DNA of 64,000 nt from Bilabrum cf. latius (GCA_965178125.1 CBCXTV010000003.1:1-64000); one strand, 5' to 3'. Numbered from the stretch's first letter, positions 39,360 through 52,490 are shown. A program made the numbers and translations. Notes: generated by a model not told the origin, from the sequence alone.

Positions 39360-39841
39360 TAGGCGCGCCGTCGGAAGCTTCCCCTTCGAGTGCTGCCTAA
39401 AACTGAGAAACGTGGAGATCCTAGCATCGTATGGAGGCACGAGGTAACACCAGTGGGGTCCGTTCTCCGCTTCAATTCCTGTCCCAAATCCGATTCCCAT
39501 TTCGAGACCGAAAAAGGTGACCCGGAAAACGACGGTACTTATTTCTGAACCGTTTTCCGGACGCTTTCCGGGCCTCCCATGTGACCGCTTTTTGCGTACC
39601 GAAACACGTTCCGCGCGTGAGGAGCAGATGCGGATCTCCGCGGGGTCCTATTTGTGTCTTTTTTCGGGGGACGAAATCGGGCGCACTTCTCGTGCCGATT
39701 TGTGGTCGTCTCTGAAACCGGCTGCGAGTCGGGAAAGGTGCCCGAGATGCTCGTGTCCTTGGCTTCGTATTTCTCCGCATATTCTTCAAACGCGGGCGGC
39801 AGTGGCTCCTGCGCGGGAGCTTCCCGAGTGGGTCCGTCGTG

Positions 39842-40038
39842 CAGTGCGCTGGGTAGGTCCGCAGGTCAAGGAGGCGTTCGCAGTTATAGACGTAGGTGGA
39901 GTTTGCGAGCTGCCGGCCGACATGCACATGTGGTGACCGGAGGTCACCACATGAGCATGTCGGCCGGCAGCTCGCAAACTCCACCTACGTCTATAACTGC
40001 GAACGCCTCCTTGACCTGCGGACCTACCCAGCGCACTG
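39842..40038. repeat. 197-bp near-perfect palindrome (unit II)
   Basis: Identical to the unit I palindrome, including both arm mismatches and the central base, followed by the same GT25 paralog remnant to about 40109. Confidence 0.93.
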
Positions 40039-40120
40039 AGCAGACAACGCATTTGTGGTCCCCCTCCACGTCGGCATGGGCTTGAAGTGGTACCTCAGGA
40101 GGATTTCACTTGCGCCGGCC

Positions 40121-41121
40121 CCCCAGGATTTCGCCAAAAATGGCCGATCCGCACAAGGAATTTAAGTTGCGGCGACACAGCTCGGACCCCGGCTTTTTTT
40201 TTGGCTGTTTCGGGGCCCCAAGAGGGCTCCCGGCCCCAAAAAGGGCAAAACGCGAGGTTGTGGTGGAAAAAATGGGCCCCAAGGAGCCCCCAAACGACGC
40301 AAAACGCCACGTTGTGGTGGATTTTAGAGCCCCTAAATCGCCCAAAAAAGACGCAAAACGCCACGTGGTGGTGGATTTTAGAGCCCCTAAATCGCCAAAA
40401 AAGACGCAAAACGCCACGTTGTAGTGGATTTTAGAGCCCCTAAATCGCCCAAAAAAGACGCAAAACGCCACGTTGTGGTGTTTTTTTTGAGCGTTTTCGG
40501 GGGGCTCGGAAGGGGACCCCCCCAGGATTTGGCCAAAAATGGCCGATCCACACAAGGACTTTAAGTTGCGGCGACACAGTTCGGGCCCCGGTTTGTTTTT
40601 GCGGTTTGGGGGCCCCGAGAGGGCTCCCGGCCCCAAAAAGGGCAAAACGCGAGGTTGTGGTGGAAAAAATGGGCCCCAGGCAGCCCCCAAACGACGCAAA
40701 ACGCCACGTTGTGGTGGATTTTAGAGCCCCTAAATCGCCCAAAAAAGACGCAAAACGCCACGTTGTGGTGGATTTTAGAGCCCCTAAATCGCCCCAAAGA
40801 GACGCAAAACGCCACGTTGTAGTGGATTTTAGAGCCCCTAAACCGCCCTAAAAAGACGCAAAACGCCACGTTGTGGTGTTTTTTTTGAGCGTTTTGGGGG
40901 GGCCCGGAAGGGGACCCCCCCAGGATTTGGCCAAAAATGGCCGATCCACACAAGGAATTTAAGTTGCGGCGACACAGTTCGGGCCCCGGGGTTTGTTTTG
41001 CTGTTTGGGGGCCCCAAGAGGGCTCCCGGGAGGCCCTAGAGTGGCCCTTCTCCGCTTCAATTCCTGTCCCAAATCCGATTCCCATTTCGAGACCGAAAAA
41101 GGTGACCCGGAAAACGACGGT
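40121..41121. repeat. 54-bp minisatellite and 398-bp higher-order repeat (unit II)
   Basis: Same monomer number and order as 14107-15107, including the single 53-bp monomer. Confidence 0.9.
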
Positions 41122-44015
41122 ACTCTCCGTCACTCCATCTGGCGGCGAAAATTGCCTCAGTTTCCGGTCCCCGATTCCGGGCCCAGGGACCCCCGAAATT
41201 CCCGATTCCGCGCAGTGCCGAAAGCTCGACATAAACCACAAACACGACACACAACACAACACGATAGCGCCTCCCCACGCGCGGGATTGGGTCCTTCCGC
41301 TCGCTGCATGTGAGCTGCAGTGTGTTCTTGCCGGGAATGTCACTGGAAGTCGCGCTGCAGTCTGCTCAGGGCGCCTTATGACCATGAAGGCGTCTCAGCA
41401 CCCGCGACGGCAAGAGGGGGCACGCACGACGTTGCGAAGCACCCGCCCTGGGTGAAGAAACTGCGTATCCACAGGAGTCACGTTCAGGTGCGCGAGAATT
41501 GGAAAGGCGGGGTAACTGGTGCAGAGGAGCTTGTTCGCAGCGCGGCTTCCACCAGCGCCGCTGACGGTAAGATGCATCGGTCTCGGTACATGAGTCGGCA
41601 CGGTGTTGCGTGATTGACTTCACGATGCGGGAGTGTGCAGCCTTCCGCAGCGGGAGAATTGTATCTCCCCACGACCGCCGAAAAAAAAAAGGCTATGCTG
41701 GACTCGTTCCAGGGAAGGCTATGCGATGAGTATCTCTAGGCGCTTTCCGGAAGACCCACCCACTACACGCTGGTCAGCCCTCCCAAGCGGGAGTGAACCG
41801 CGGAGCCGCGGGCCCGTGAGCGCTGCTGCTACGATCATTTCTGCCCGTTTGACTCTCGCCCACTCTTGCCGTGACCAAAGACGCGCAGATCCTTATGACG
41901 CATGACACCTCGTCGAGGTGTCGGGACTGCCTCACACTCCCGTTACGGAGACCCACAGCACTGCGACAACGAAATCGGTCACGAAGAGAGCAAGAGGCCG
42001 CGCACCTGAGCATCACAAAAACCCCGACAGACATAAACAACACCGTACCGTGAAGTCCCTGCGACGAGGGGATGCTAAGCGGCTCCCACGGCGGCTCCTC
42101 TGCGGGAGAAGCTGCCGCAGACCTCGAGATGGGATGCACATGATTGCGAAGATTGCGGAACTCGTCCGAAGCCGGTCGCACGAGGGTCACAGCGAATGGA
42201 GGCATATCTATGAAATAGAGTCTGCGTGCAAAGCAGCATTCCAAACGATCGTCCGCATTCTTCCGAGCAAATCCTTGGGAGCACACATCCTGCGGACGAC
42301 ATCTCTTTTCTGTCCACCCCAGCGTACTCCCCGCACACACTTCTCGCGAATGATTGAGAATTCTGTGCGGCACATGTAATATCAGGCTACCATGATACGC
42401 GGAATGGCGTGCTATTGCTCGCACGTTCGTGCGCCCCCTTCCGAATGCGCTTACCACATCACTATGTTCGTCGGCAACCGTATACATCGTAGGGGTCTTC
42501 CCTCCGACACCAAGCGTACACGACTGGCAGTAATAGCGCAGCGTAGATGTTTCGGGCGTCGCCCAGGACAAGTGTCGACGCCCGGTTCGTCACGATCACT
42601 ACGTGTGCACTTCACTCACCGCCCTCCAGCCGCTAGACTTCTTTTGGAACGCGACATCCTACGACGCGCTATGACACGTAGCCGTAAACCGCAGACGCCT
42701 CGCGTTCACTGCTTGCAGCGCAAGAGCGTGAACGAGAACCGCCCGCGTGGCACACCTTCGCAGGCGCGGAAGACAAAAAGTTCCTTCTAAGCTTGTATTC
42801 GGGTCCGAAAGCCAAATTCCACTTCGGGGTCGAGAAGGGCGACCCGGGAAATCACCGTACGCTCTGTGAATCCATTTCCCGGGGAAAGTCCCCGAGTTCC
42901 CGCTACCCGGTCCCAGGCCCAGCGACCCAGGAAAGTTCCCGTCCCCCCGCATGCGGAAACCTCCCACGAAGCACGCCCACCTCACGCTTCACACGCAAAA
43001 GTCCAGGAGTCAAATCCATTCCGGACCCAGCAGTTCACCCCCCGTGACGATTGGAAAGGCTCTTGCACACACCTTCTCGTCCGAGCAGTCTATGGAGCAC
43101 ACGCCTGTCTTCGTTGCCTTTTCCGGCCAAAAATGCAGGGAGTTCGAAGGGGAAGTAGCAAACGCGGAAGACCGCTTTCGAAACGCAGGTGCTCAGGGAA
43201 AAACAACCAGAGCGTCCCTGATCCTCGGCAGAGCCGTCCAGGAGGGACGGGCACGGACGGGCATCGCAGATCTTGCAGCGCCACCATTCGCCGGGATGGG
43301 CGACCGGACGAGGGCGACCACAAGTACGTAGCGTGCGACGTCCGTCAGTCGCCATGTTGCGCTCATTCGCTTTCGCGGCACGACTTCCAGGGCCGGCCTT
43401 ACTCACTCCTCGGAGTCCGCGTGTGGATTCTCCCCTGCGCACGATCTGCCGCTCTAGATGCTACACAAAGATCCCGCTCGGATGACCCCCTCTGTGCATT
43501 CTGCAAGATTTTACGCGCCTCCATTCAATGCGCGAAGCATGCACCGCAGCAGTCTGAGTCCGGTGACCACCTTCAATAGCGTGGGACAAATTCCGTCCGC
43601 GATGTGCATTCGGGCATGCTCCCCTTTCCGAGTCTCTGTGACCCGTAATGCGTCCGCGGCCAACGACTCAGGACTCCACGATGGTACGCACGAGTTGCAT
43701 TCCTTGCACGAAGCGTGCGGAGAGAAAGCGATGCTCAGACATCGAGGCGCTTGGAGGGTCTGCACACGACATGCTTCGAGAGGCCATGCAAACATGCGAA
43801 ACCAGAACTGAGGTTCCTCATCGTTCCTGCTGTCGAGCGCTCAATTGGGGCATCGGATCAGGACGAAGCTCGCGAAGAGAGGACGCGGGTGTCCCCATCC
43901 AAAAATCCGCCGCCTTCAAGGCTCATGTTCCCGGATCCTGCATTCGCGAGTTTCGGGAGCAGAAGTGCAAGATCGCCGCTGGACACACAGCGCATGCCAT
44001 TTCCCGTCTCTGGAG
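41122..44015. other. Region without supported genes (unit II)
   Basis: Equivalent to 15108-18003, with single-base deletions near 42695 and 43052 relative to unit I. No domain is recognised on either strand. Confidence 0.5.
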
Positions 44016-46584
44016 ATGTCGGGCTTCCAGGCGCAATTCGGACACCATCGCCAGGACCTCGGGAAGATGACATGCCTGCTGATCTGCAGGGAAGAGTCCC
44101 GCTTCGAGGAGTGGCGACAAAAAAAAGGGGCGCGAGAACTCCACGAGCACATGGGAGCGGTCCTTCGGCTCCCCAATCCAGTGTTTCCGCAGACCGACAG
44201 GGACCCAGATGGACGCGACATCGTCAAAGACCAGGCCCTCTTGGATATCTTCTCCGGCAAGATAACGGACTGGATCAAATACAATCCGGCCACTCTTGGG
44301 GCGATCCAATCCCATCGAAACGCATGGCTGTGGGCTGAGAACCACACGCCGACGGAATGGCTCATGGTTGTCGAGGATGATATCGAACCTCGCGAAGCAT
44401 GCGTGGATCGGCTACTCGTAGTTCTTCACGCCATCGCGAAAAACCCCAAGGTGACGCAGATGGCCATGTTAGCGGGGTCAGAAGCACCGAGAATGGTCAG
44501 CCTCCAGCGCGGAAACTCCACCTCCATCCACAACTGCGAGCGCCTCTTGGACGTGCGGACCTATCCGGCGCACTGGGTAGACAACACATTTGTGGTCCCC
44601 TACCACGTCGGCATGGGCCTAAAGTGGTATCTCATCAGCCCGGAGGGGAGGAAGGCGCTCCTGAAGATGCGGATCCCGAACCGAAGCTTCGAACGCTGCG
44701 TCTGGCGCCGCATCTTCGACACGTTCCAAGGGCCGGTATGGAAGTGGGAAGATTGCCTCCGCATGACATCTGTGCTGGCAGCCAGCCCGGTCCTCGCATC
44801 GACTCCCGAGAGCATGGACACGGAGTGGGGGGGCTCGGGACGACGAAGTGCGGATGCAGGGCACAGTATGAAACCGTACATAATGATCGACCCGAGTGAC
44901 GACTGGACTCTTGGCGAGCGATTAAACACATTGTCCGTCGTGATGTCCGTGTGCGCGGCCCTGAGTTGGGGGGTTGTCCTCGTCTGGGAAAAAACAGAGC
45001 GCGTGCCCATCTCCTACGAAGACTTGTGCGGTGTTCACGAGCACGCCGGCGAAACCAACACGTTCGTCCACCTCCTCCAGGACAAACGCGGCGGGTCGTA
45101 TTCGTACTTCCTGAGGTACGGAGACATCCGCATCCACGTGGTGCAGCCGATGATGTGCATCCCCACCCTCGACAGAATGCTCGACATGGTAGCCATGAAG
45201 AGGCCCAAGATGAACACCCTGCCTCCCTTGAAATGGCAGACCGCTCGATGGATCCAAGTCAAGCAGAAGAAGTGGATCGACTCAGAACTCACACGGAGAT
45301 GCCGGGGGCCGAGCTGCCCTCATGGCTGGAGTGGCCACCCTCAACCCACGCGCTTGTCCTCTGCGACGACAGGGACTTGGCGGCGCATAGCCTCGAGGGG
45401 AGATGCCAAGAGGAGCAGCAGGAGTGGATGAACGGCGGGAAGGACAACAGCATCCAGTACTACATCCTTGAGGCAAAGCAGGCGCTGCAGAACGAGTTGG
45501 AAGACATCCTAAAGGGGGACAGCAGCTCGCGCCTCGTCGTGATCCGCATGACAACCAAACCGCTGGAGGACAGGTCTGGGTGGGCATGATGAAGCACCTC
45601 ACGAAGCAGTTCAGGGAGCGCATCATAACGCCAACGTTCCTCCTCCCGAAAATGATCCCCAAAAGGAGGCACGACGAGAAGAACCCGAGTGATGATTGGA
45701 TTACTTGGGGAGCATCCTTGGCGAAAACCGTGGGCCTCCTCACGCTCATACCTCCGATGCAAGTGCACTATCCCATCATGAGCTGGACCGTGGCCTGGAA
45801 CCACTTCATGTTTAAGGGCAGGACTGCCACGGACACCGTGATCCCAGACGTCATCCGAACTCTGTACGCTCCGCACAAGAGCAACAGGAAGCAGCTCCTC
45901 AAGAACGGCCCGCTGTGCCAGACGAGGCGCGCCGTGCTGGACTCGCCCGCACTGCAGGACATTGCGAACAACTACTCAAGGGCCAAGGACAAGACCTATA
46001 ACCTCTTGAGCTATTCCAAATGGTTTGCCGAGGAAGCCATGTGGCACATGATCGAGTACGCCGAAAGCACGCAGTGCATCGTCGACCCGTTCGTGAGCCG
46101 CCAGTGCCAAAAGGTCTTCGAGCACATCCCCTCGGACGACATCGGCCATGCGGACGCCCGGCTCCGGTACAACCTTCAGGATGCCGACGACCGAGGTTAC
46201 CGCTTCAACGCGGGGCATCTCTACACCGCGGTGCAGGGCATCAAAACGGTGAACATCGCATACAACAAGTGGCTCACCGAGCAGGCACAGAGTCATTCCG
46301 AATGGAGCTGGGGCAAAACGTTCATCAAGCTTGTGATCAACCAGTGGCGGCAGCAGCAGGGCAGTGAGCCGTATGACGTGGACGAGGAGGAGTACGTGAG
46401 CCTTCCGCGGACCTTCCACGGGAATTCGTTGAAGCTCGCGAGGAGCGCAAGCCTCAAGGACACGAGATCCTGCTCCAGATCGCCCTCATCCTATTCCAGG
46501 TCGCCCTCCACCAACAGGACTGAGGCACAGCCTTCGAAGAGAGCGCGCCTGACCCCGGCACCCGGCGTAAAGCAAGAGCCCTGA
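44016..46584 (+). pseudogene. GT25-like glycosyltransferase, frameshifted (unit II)
   Basis: Collinear with the intact unit I gene, but carries a net +5 change at about 45266-45290 and a +2 change at about 45567, so the protein is split over three frames. The GT25 motifs (SHRNAW, VEDDIEP) and the LGERL block lie before the first break and the RS tail after the second. A Phe to Tyr change is near 44602. It is either a genuine broken copy or uncorrected read error in this unit; frames upstream and downstream are otherwise clean. Confidence 0.75.
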
Positions 46585-47459
46585 CGACGAAATGCCGCGG
46601 AACAGCGCGTTGCGAGGAGACAAAGCTCCGCAGGCAACAGCAGAAGGCCGCCGAGCGCCGGAGTTGGAGGGTCACATAGTTCCATCGGTCCCATTCTCTC
46701 CGGAAGTCGCATAGCACGTGGAGATCCGCATGCTCTCGGTGCATGAACGTTGGCAGCACGCAGTGCCAAAGTCGCAAAGCTCTTCAGAGTCACAAGTCCA
46801 GAAGTTCTTCTGCCAATGTGTGTCCTCTTCCCGCTCATGTGTGCATCCTCGGAGGAAGTCTGGAGATGACAGGACCCAGCACGCACCACATCAGAAGTCC
46901 TTTTTTAAAGCGGCATCGTCAGAAAAAAATCTGGAACGCCCTTCCGCAAAAAAGAGTGCTGCCCACAGAAAAAAGGGAAACACCTGAGGCCCCAGAAGCC
47001 AAAGGGAGGACCGCGAAGGACGCAGTTTCGAGGTCACACTTTCCGGGACCAGTTTTGAGCCCAAAAAGGGGTACACAAGAGGAAAACACGATGCGGGAGG
47101 CTTGAAATTGTCACCGAAAACGGGCCCAAAATTGGGACCCCTTTTTCGCAAATTTCGCAGCATCCAGACGACCCAGAAAGGCTTTCCCAGGCGCCGCCTC
47201 GAAGCTCACCTTCTCGCATGCAACCATGACGCACCCCCCACCTCCTCATGCAGACGCGTCCGAGAGACCCCGCAGTGGAACTTCTCCCGTTCTGCGCAGG
47301 AAGCACTTCAGTCTACAAGGACCCGCGCACTTCTTACCGCACCACCTCCATGTGAAAGCACTTCTCGCTGAGTTTTTTTTGGGCCCAGGAATACAGCAAC
47401 TGCCAGAAGCTTCGCACAGAAAAGCAGCCCGCTCAGGAAGCAAACTCACTGCACACCCC

Positions 47460-47930
47460 ATGGCGAGCGACGCAGAACCGGAGGACGCAATGCGGCTCGA
47501 CTCCCCTAAAGATGCGGATGCAGCGGCGCCACCCGAAGCGACGGAGGCAGGATCACAGAAACCAGATCATGCGCAGCAGTTCTTCGAGGAGCCCTGCCCG
47601 AAAGACGGACACATGGAAGCGCTAGAGAAGACCGCCAAGACGGACGAACCTGGCGACACACCCTTGTTCGTCGACAAGTGGACGGCAGCGATCACACGCC
47701 TTACCGAGGAGCGCAAGGCTCTCAAGCTCGAGCAGCGGGCTAAAACGAAGGCCATCCGCAAAACCATCCGGCAGAAAAGGCGCACCATGAAGAACGCCAA
47801 AAAACTCACAGACGACGAGCTCGCCCAAATCGTGCTAGACAGGAAGATCTTGCAGTTGGTGCAAAAAGAAGAGATCGCAGCACGCAGCTCCGCCAACTCC
47901 TCAACGAGCCAGGCGAAGTCGACCTTGTGA
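47460..47930 (+). CDS. Basic coiled-coil protein (unit II)
   Basis: Same 156-aa prediction as at 21440-21910. The sequence before the ATG has an extra C near 47240, which moves the upstream open frame and supports this start. Confidence 0.55.
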   Translation: MASDAEPEDAMRLDSPKDADAAAPPEATEAGSQKPDHAQQFFEEPCPKDGHMEALEKTAKTDEPGDTPLFVDKWTAAITRLTEERKALKLEQRAKTKAIRKTIRQKRRTMKNAKKLTDDELAQIVLDRKILQLVQKEEIAARSSANSSTSQAKSTL

Positions 47931-48305
47931 GAAGCGCTTCCCGTGTTCAGAGAACCGAGGATTACAGATAGACCCCGCGTCACAGAAGCCATCGCAAGAG
48001 GGCAGAGCGTCAAGTACAGCGCAGTCTTGACGGACACAGATAGCCCGAGCAGCACAAAGCAGCGGATGCGGCTGCCCAGCGGAGTCGCGCACTCGGACAG
48101 CATACACGGGACGTGCTGGCAGAAATCACTCAGTCCGCGAGCACCGTCGTCAAGAGCACGGGAGGGGCAGACTCGACATGCACAACTTTGAAAAACGGGA
48201 GGGGCACGAAAGGAAGACAAATTTGGCATTAATCCTTGATTACCCCCGCCCCCCCCGTAGAATCAGAGCGAGCAGATATGCTCGGAAGGTCCGGGGGGCA
48301 GTCGC

Positions 48306-48620
48306 AGAAAAGTGCACGCGAAAATAAGAGGAAAGGAGACCCCCCAAACCCACGTAGTGCGATCCTGGGGGGTACCCTCTAAGGTACTAAGAATCCTTCC
48401 CCCGAAAATCGCACTACCTCGGTCCCTGGCGTCGGGGAAAGCGGAAAAAAAGGGGAGCACTACCGTGAAAAATCCTGCATTTTACAGGAAAATCGGAGCA
48501 CTACGTGTCAAAAACTGGGGTTTTTTGAGCTTTTTTTTCCAGAAAAACGGCATTTTTTATGTAAAAACCGCGCGAAACGAGCACTACCGAGCACTACCTC
48601 GCCTCCTCCAGTCGTGTTTC
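48306..48620. promoter_or_regulatory. Candidate replication/regulatory region upstream of rep (unit II)
   Basis: Hairpin at 48354-48417 with both 10-bp arms conserved; GCACTAC repeats at 48411, 48457, 48498, 48581 and 48591. The intervening A/T runs differ in length from unit I while the repeat motifs do not. Confidence 0.45.
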
Positions 48621-49091
48621 GCATTTTTTTCGCTGGCCGAAAATGTCTCCGAAGGCGCTGCCTCGAGGGGGGTTCCGATGGCTGATTTTGGGCGTTCGGT
48701 TGTCGATTTCGCGTGCATTTCAGGTTGTCGGCGAGGCCTTTTTGGCGTATGTCGCAGGTTCGGATGCCCTCGAACGTCGTGCCTCATGTGGTATTCGCCG
48801 GTTTCTGATGTTCGAGAAGGCGGTCGGTCGGTCATCCTCACGAAGCAGGCTCCGAAGTGCGTTTGTGATCGTGCTAATTGCAACGCCATGCTTTCCTTCG
48901 TTGGCTTCGAGAATCCTTCCCTCGGAAGCGGTACTACCTCGCCCAGGGCGGCACGAGCTGCAGACTCAGCTGCCTCGGTGCTCATGTGTGTCCCGTGTCA
49001 GCAGTTTCGGTGTTTCGAACAGCAAGGATTCTGGGCATTGCGTGTCGGAGGCAAGTGTTCTATCTTGAGGCATTCCGCGATTCGTCGAAGG

Positions 49092-49109
49092 ATTATTTGC
49101 GCAAATAAT
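49092..49109. promoter_or_regulatory. 18-bp perfect palindrome at the rep start (unit II)
   Basis: Unchanged from unit I and overlaps the ATG at 49108 in the same way. Confidence 0.6.
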
Positions 49110-51393
49110 GTCGGCTCCGTTCAAGGGCGAAACGATGAGTTTGTCTGTTGCCGAGTCGCTGAAGTCCCGAGTCGCATCCTGCTCCTGGGATCCCGCGTGG
49201 GTTTCCGCGAGCTGCGTGCCGTGCGATGGCCTCCCCACAAGCCAGGAGTCAGAAGCGTCCACGACGGCGACCTCTGCTTTGTTAGGGGTGTCCGAGGCGT
49301 CCTCAACGTGCTCGTGTGGCCTCGGTGTCTCCAATTCGGTGGCTGCAGCGCGCGCGGCCGCTGTCCCGAGTTTTGGCTTTGACGATGCGGAGAACGACTT
49401 CGACGCCAGTCTCGACATGATTGAGGCCTCATGCGAGGTCGCACGCGAGGCAGAATGCGAGGGCGATCCGGGAGCCTGCTTGTTGTCCCACGGCAAGTCG
49501 AGCGGTCAGTGGCAGATCGGCGTAGTGGGTGAACGAGTCCTTTATGAGGGCCTCAGCGTTGAGGGCGACATTCCTGGCCTCGTTGCTGCCTCCGAAGCGC
49601 TCGCCGCGGGTGTCATCAATTTGGAACCCCCGTCAGAGGAAGTACTTTTGCCGGTGCAGCTTCTGCGGAGTAGTCAAGGTTCCCGTGGGGTTCCGCCCAT
49701 CGAGGATTCTGCGCCCGATGCGAGGGGGCGACCGCAGATGCTCATGCTTCCCGATTTCGTGCCCCCCGTGAAGAGGCGGCGTCTTCGGCAGAAGTGCGAC
49801 CCTGCTGAGGGCGATGCAGCACCGAGTCTTGCGGCTCATCCCGGACCTCCGCCCGCGGCTCGTGCCGCGGCCGGAGCGTCTGGGCCGCAGCGCTCGACTG
49901 GAAGGCCTTCGACTCGTCCGAGTGATAGTGTCATCTATCGTCTCCTGCGGGTTTTCCCTGACGATTTCAAGTTGGCGTTTCCGGCGTCGGTGTCACACCA
50001 GCGGAAGCGGTGCCTCATCAGGGAGGCGCTTCGCAATGTACCCGGTGACCGCATGTGCATCTTGAAAGACTGGGCTGCGGGGGCGGAGGACACTCCTTGC
50101 CAGCTTCGTTTCGAGGAGCTCTTCCCAGAGCTTGCGCGGCAGCGGGACGAAGTTGTGAGGAATCCGGGATCGCATTCAGTGCCCGTGGGCGAGATTGTGC
50201 CTGCGTCCGACAAGAACACGAGGCGGGGAAGGGCCGTGATGCTTACCTTTCACGGTCGCTGGGGTGTCGAAAAGGAGCCTGTGCGCGACATCATGTCGGC
50301 ATCCGTGGCAAGGGGCGTCCTGAGGCGATTGGTTCTCGCGTCTCCGTTCTATGTGGAGCTTTGGGCTACCTTCAAGGCATGGGCGCAGGACATCGCGCGG
50401 CGGATGATGTGGCCTCAGCTGTCCATGAAAATGGAGCTCTCCCTGCACCGCAAGCACGCCGCAAACCTGGTGCACTTCCACGTATGCATGACGGATTCCG
50501 AGAAGTCGCATCGTTGTCGCGTGGCGGAGGATTTCATGTGGGCCGGCAGCAGGCCGAATGTCGTGTACGGCTCCGGGCGGTCAGCGAAAGCGCAGGAACG
50601 TGGCGCGTCGGAGTTACACTATTATTGTCAAGCTCCCAAAGTCGGTGCGCTGCTTTGCGCCACGAACTACCGAGCCGGACGCGATTTCGTCGTCAATGGT
50701 AAGTTCGTGCACGCGTTGTTCGCACGCTTCAAAATGGATCCGGACGTCGCGAGAAGGGAACTCGTGGCGTATCGGTGTCGGGACGCCGAGAACTTAGTGC
50801 GCGCCATCGACTTCCACATACAGAATGCCGCGGAGAGGAGAGAGGTGTGCGCGCAGGCCGCGGTGCACGTAGTGACGAAGCTCCGCCCCTTTAAGGTGGT
50901 GCCCGAAGTCGAGAAGTGGCGCGAGAGCTATCGTCAGGAGTGGTTCGCGCACATGCGCTTCAAGTTCCTTGTCTTGGTGGGGGACTCCCGGTTCGGGAAG
51001 ACAGTGTACGCGCGGAATCTCTTCGGGAGCGAAAGGACTCTTGTTGTGAACTGTCAGGGCAGTGTGGAACCTCCGCTCCGTGGCTTCGATCGAAGTCGGC
51101 ATGTGGCCATTGTGTTCGACGAGGCAAATGCCCTGTGGGTCGTCAACAACAAACAGGTCTTTCAGGCTGGCCTTGACCCCTCCCTGCTCGGCCAGAGCAA
51201 GACGAACAGCCTCGCATACTCTGTGTGGCTCCACGGTATCGCCCTGATCATCTGCACGAATTCGTGGGGCTCTGACGTGACGGAGTCGGTGGACCGCGAG
51301 TGGCTTGACAACAACTGTACGAAAGTGGAGGTGAAAGATCGGCTCTACTTCGACGAGGACTTGTTGTCTCTCACGGATGTGCAGAAGAGCTGA
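49108..51393 (+). CDS. rep: CRESS-type Rep protein (unit II)
   Basis: 761 aa with all HUH and SF3 motifs intact. Three of the four differences from unit I (Gly to Arg at 21, Glu to Asp and Cys to Arg near 104 and 113) fall in the unconserved N-terminal extension. The fourth (Ser to Asn, AENLVR) lies between nuclease and helicase. Confidence 0.9.
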   Translation: MSAPFKGETMSLSVAESLKSRVASCSWDPAWVSASCVPCDGLPTSQESEASTTATSALLGVSEASSTCSCGLGVSNSVAAARAAAVPSFGFDDAENDFDASLDMIEASCEVAREAECEGDPGACLLSHGKSSGQWQIGVVGERVLYEGLSVEGDIPGLVAASEALAAGVINLEPPSEEVLLPVQLLRSSQGSRGVPPIEDSAPDARGRPQMLMLPDFVPPVKRRRLRQKCDPAEGDAAPSLAAHPGPPPAARAAAGASGPQRSTGRPSTRPSDSVIYRLLRVFPDDFKLAFPASVSHQRKRCLIREALRNVPGDRMCILKDWAAGAEDTPCQLRFEELFPELARQRDEVVRNPGSHSVPVGEIVPASDKNTRRGRAVMLTFHGRWGVEKEPVRDIMSASVARGVLRRLVLASPFYVELWATFKAWAQDIARRMMWPQLSMKMELSLHRKHAANLVHFHVCMTDSEKSHRCRVAEDFMWAGSRPNVVYGSGRSAKAQERGASELHYYCQAPKVGALLCATNYRAGRDFVVNGKFVHALFARFKMDPDVARRELVAYRCRDAENLVRAIDFHIQNAAERREVCAQAAVHVVTKLRPFKVVPEVEKWRESYRQEWFAHMRFKFLVLVGDSRFGKTVYARNLFGSERTLVVNCQGSVEPPLRGFDRSRHVAIVFDEANALWVVNNKQVFQAGLDPSLLGQSKTNSLAYSVWLHGIALIICTNSWGSDVTESVDREWLDNNCTKVEVKDRLYFDEDLLSLTDVQKS

Positions 51394-51797
51394 CGCCGGC
51401 CGCTGAGGTTTTCAGTCCGGTTCACACGAGCGCCGGAGCCGCAGCGGCAGCCGCTTCGGTGCTCCTGAAGGTCTAATGTCCTCAATGCGTTTCGTGTGCA
51501 AAAAGGATGTGGTCTCTACATGGGGGCATTCCGCAAGTTTCATGTGGTCCGTCGCGTTCGTCCGGGGGAGTGCTTGCCTAGTATTGGGAGCTTGCCTGAC
51601 ACACACACACGTGGCACCCAGCCTGATGGGTTGCAAGTGTGTGTGTGTCTCCGCAGTGCCGCGGTTGGGACCCGGCGGGTCGTTTGCTTTTACGTCGCCG
51701 CGTCGCGCGCCGACGAGACATTTCTTGGTCTCAGAAGCCTCTGCTTCCGGTAGTCGCGCCGTGTACGCTCGCGGGCCGAAGGTGGGTGCGTTGCTTG

Positions 51798-52490
51798 ATG
51801 GCCTACGTCGGTATCGCCGATGCACCGTATGTGGCCGTGGTTGCCGCGTCGACCTCCGAGCACGCCCCGGAGGGCGAGGTGGAGATGATGCTTGCGCCTC
51901 TTGCCGGAGATGTCGGTTTCAAGCGGCCTCGCGTGTTTCCTCCCGGTTCGCGACTTCTTCCTAAGTCGCCGGCCCATCCGGCGGTGCTCATAACAGCGCT
52001 CGGCAGTGAGGCACCCCAGGACACACAGTGCGTCGTTTGGTCGGACTCTAAGGCTTTCGACCTCGCGGAGTTTGTATGCTCTTCCTGCGGCTGCAATCGT
52101 GTCATGGCGGACCTGAATCATCGTATGCGTGATCGTCTCGTGCGTCGCGTGCAGCGTACGCTTTATGCCGATGATTCTCCGTGCGGCAGGGGTGCGATTA
52201 CTTGTCGTGCTTGTCGCGAGAAGGCGCGGGACGCGGCGCCGAAGACGTCGATCATGAACGCGGCGAACAAGAAGAAGATCTCGGGAACACTTCGCATGCA
52301 GTTGGATCTCATTGTAGAGACCGGGGAGCGGAAGGGGCAGCGTTGTACTGCGGAGAAAATTCTGACATTGGGAACGATGAAGCAGCACAGGGTTTTCGAG
52401 AGGGATCTTTACGATGAGGCATGGCGCGGGCTTGTTCGTCTGTCTGGACGCGAGGCTTGGAGCGATGACGATTCTTGGTCTCCGCGTTGA
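51798..52490 (+). CDS. Small CxxC protein (unit II)
   Basis: 230 aa, one substitution (Val to Ala) relative to unit I. The shorter GT tract upstream changes the frame before this ATG. Confidence 0.6.
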   Translation: MAYVGIADAPYVAVVAASTSEHAPEGEVEMMLAPLAGDVGFKRPRVFPPGSRLLPKSPAHPAVLITALGSEAPQDTQCVVWSDSKAFDLAEFVCSSCGCNRVMADLNHRMRDRLVRRVQRTLYADDSPCGRGAITCRACREKARDAAPKTSIMNAANKKKISGTLRMQLDLIVETGERKGQRCTAEKILTLGTMKQHRVFERDLYDEAWRGLVRLSGREAWSDDDSWSPR

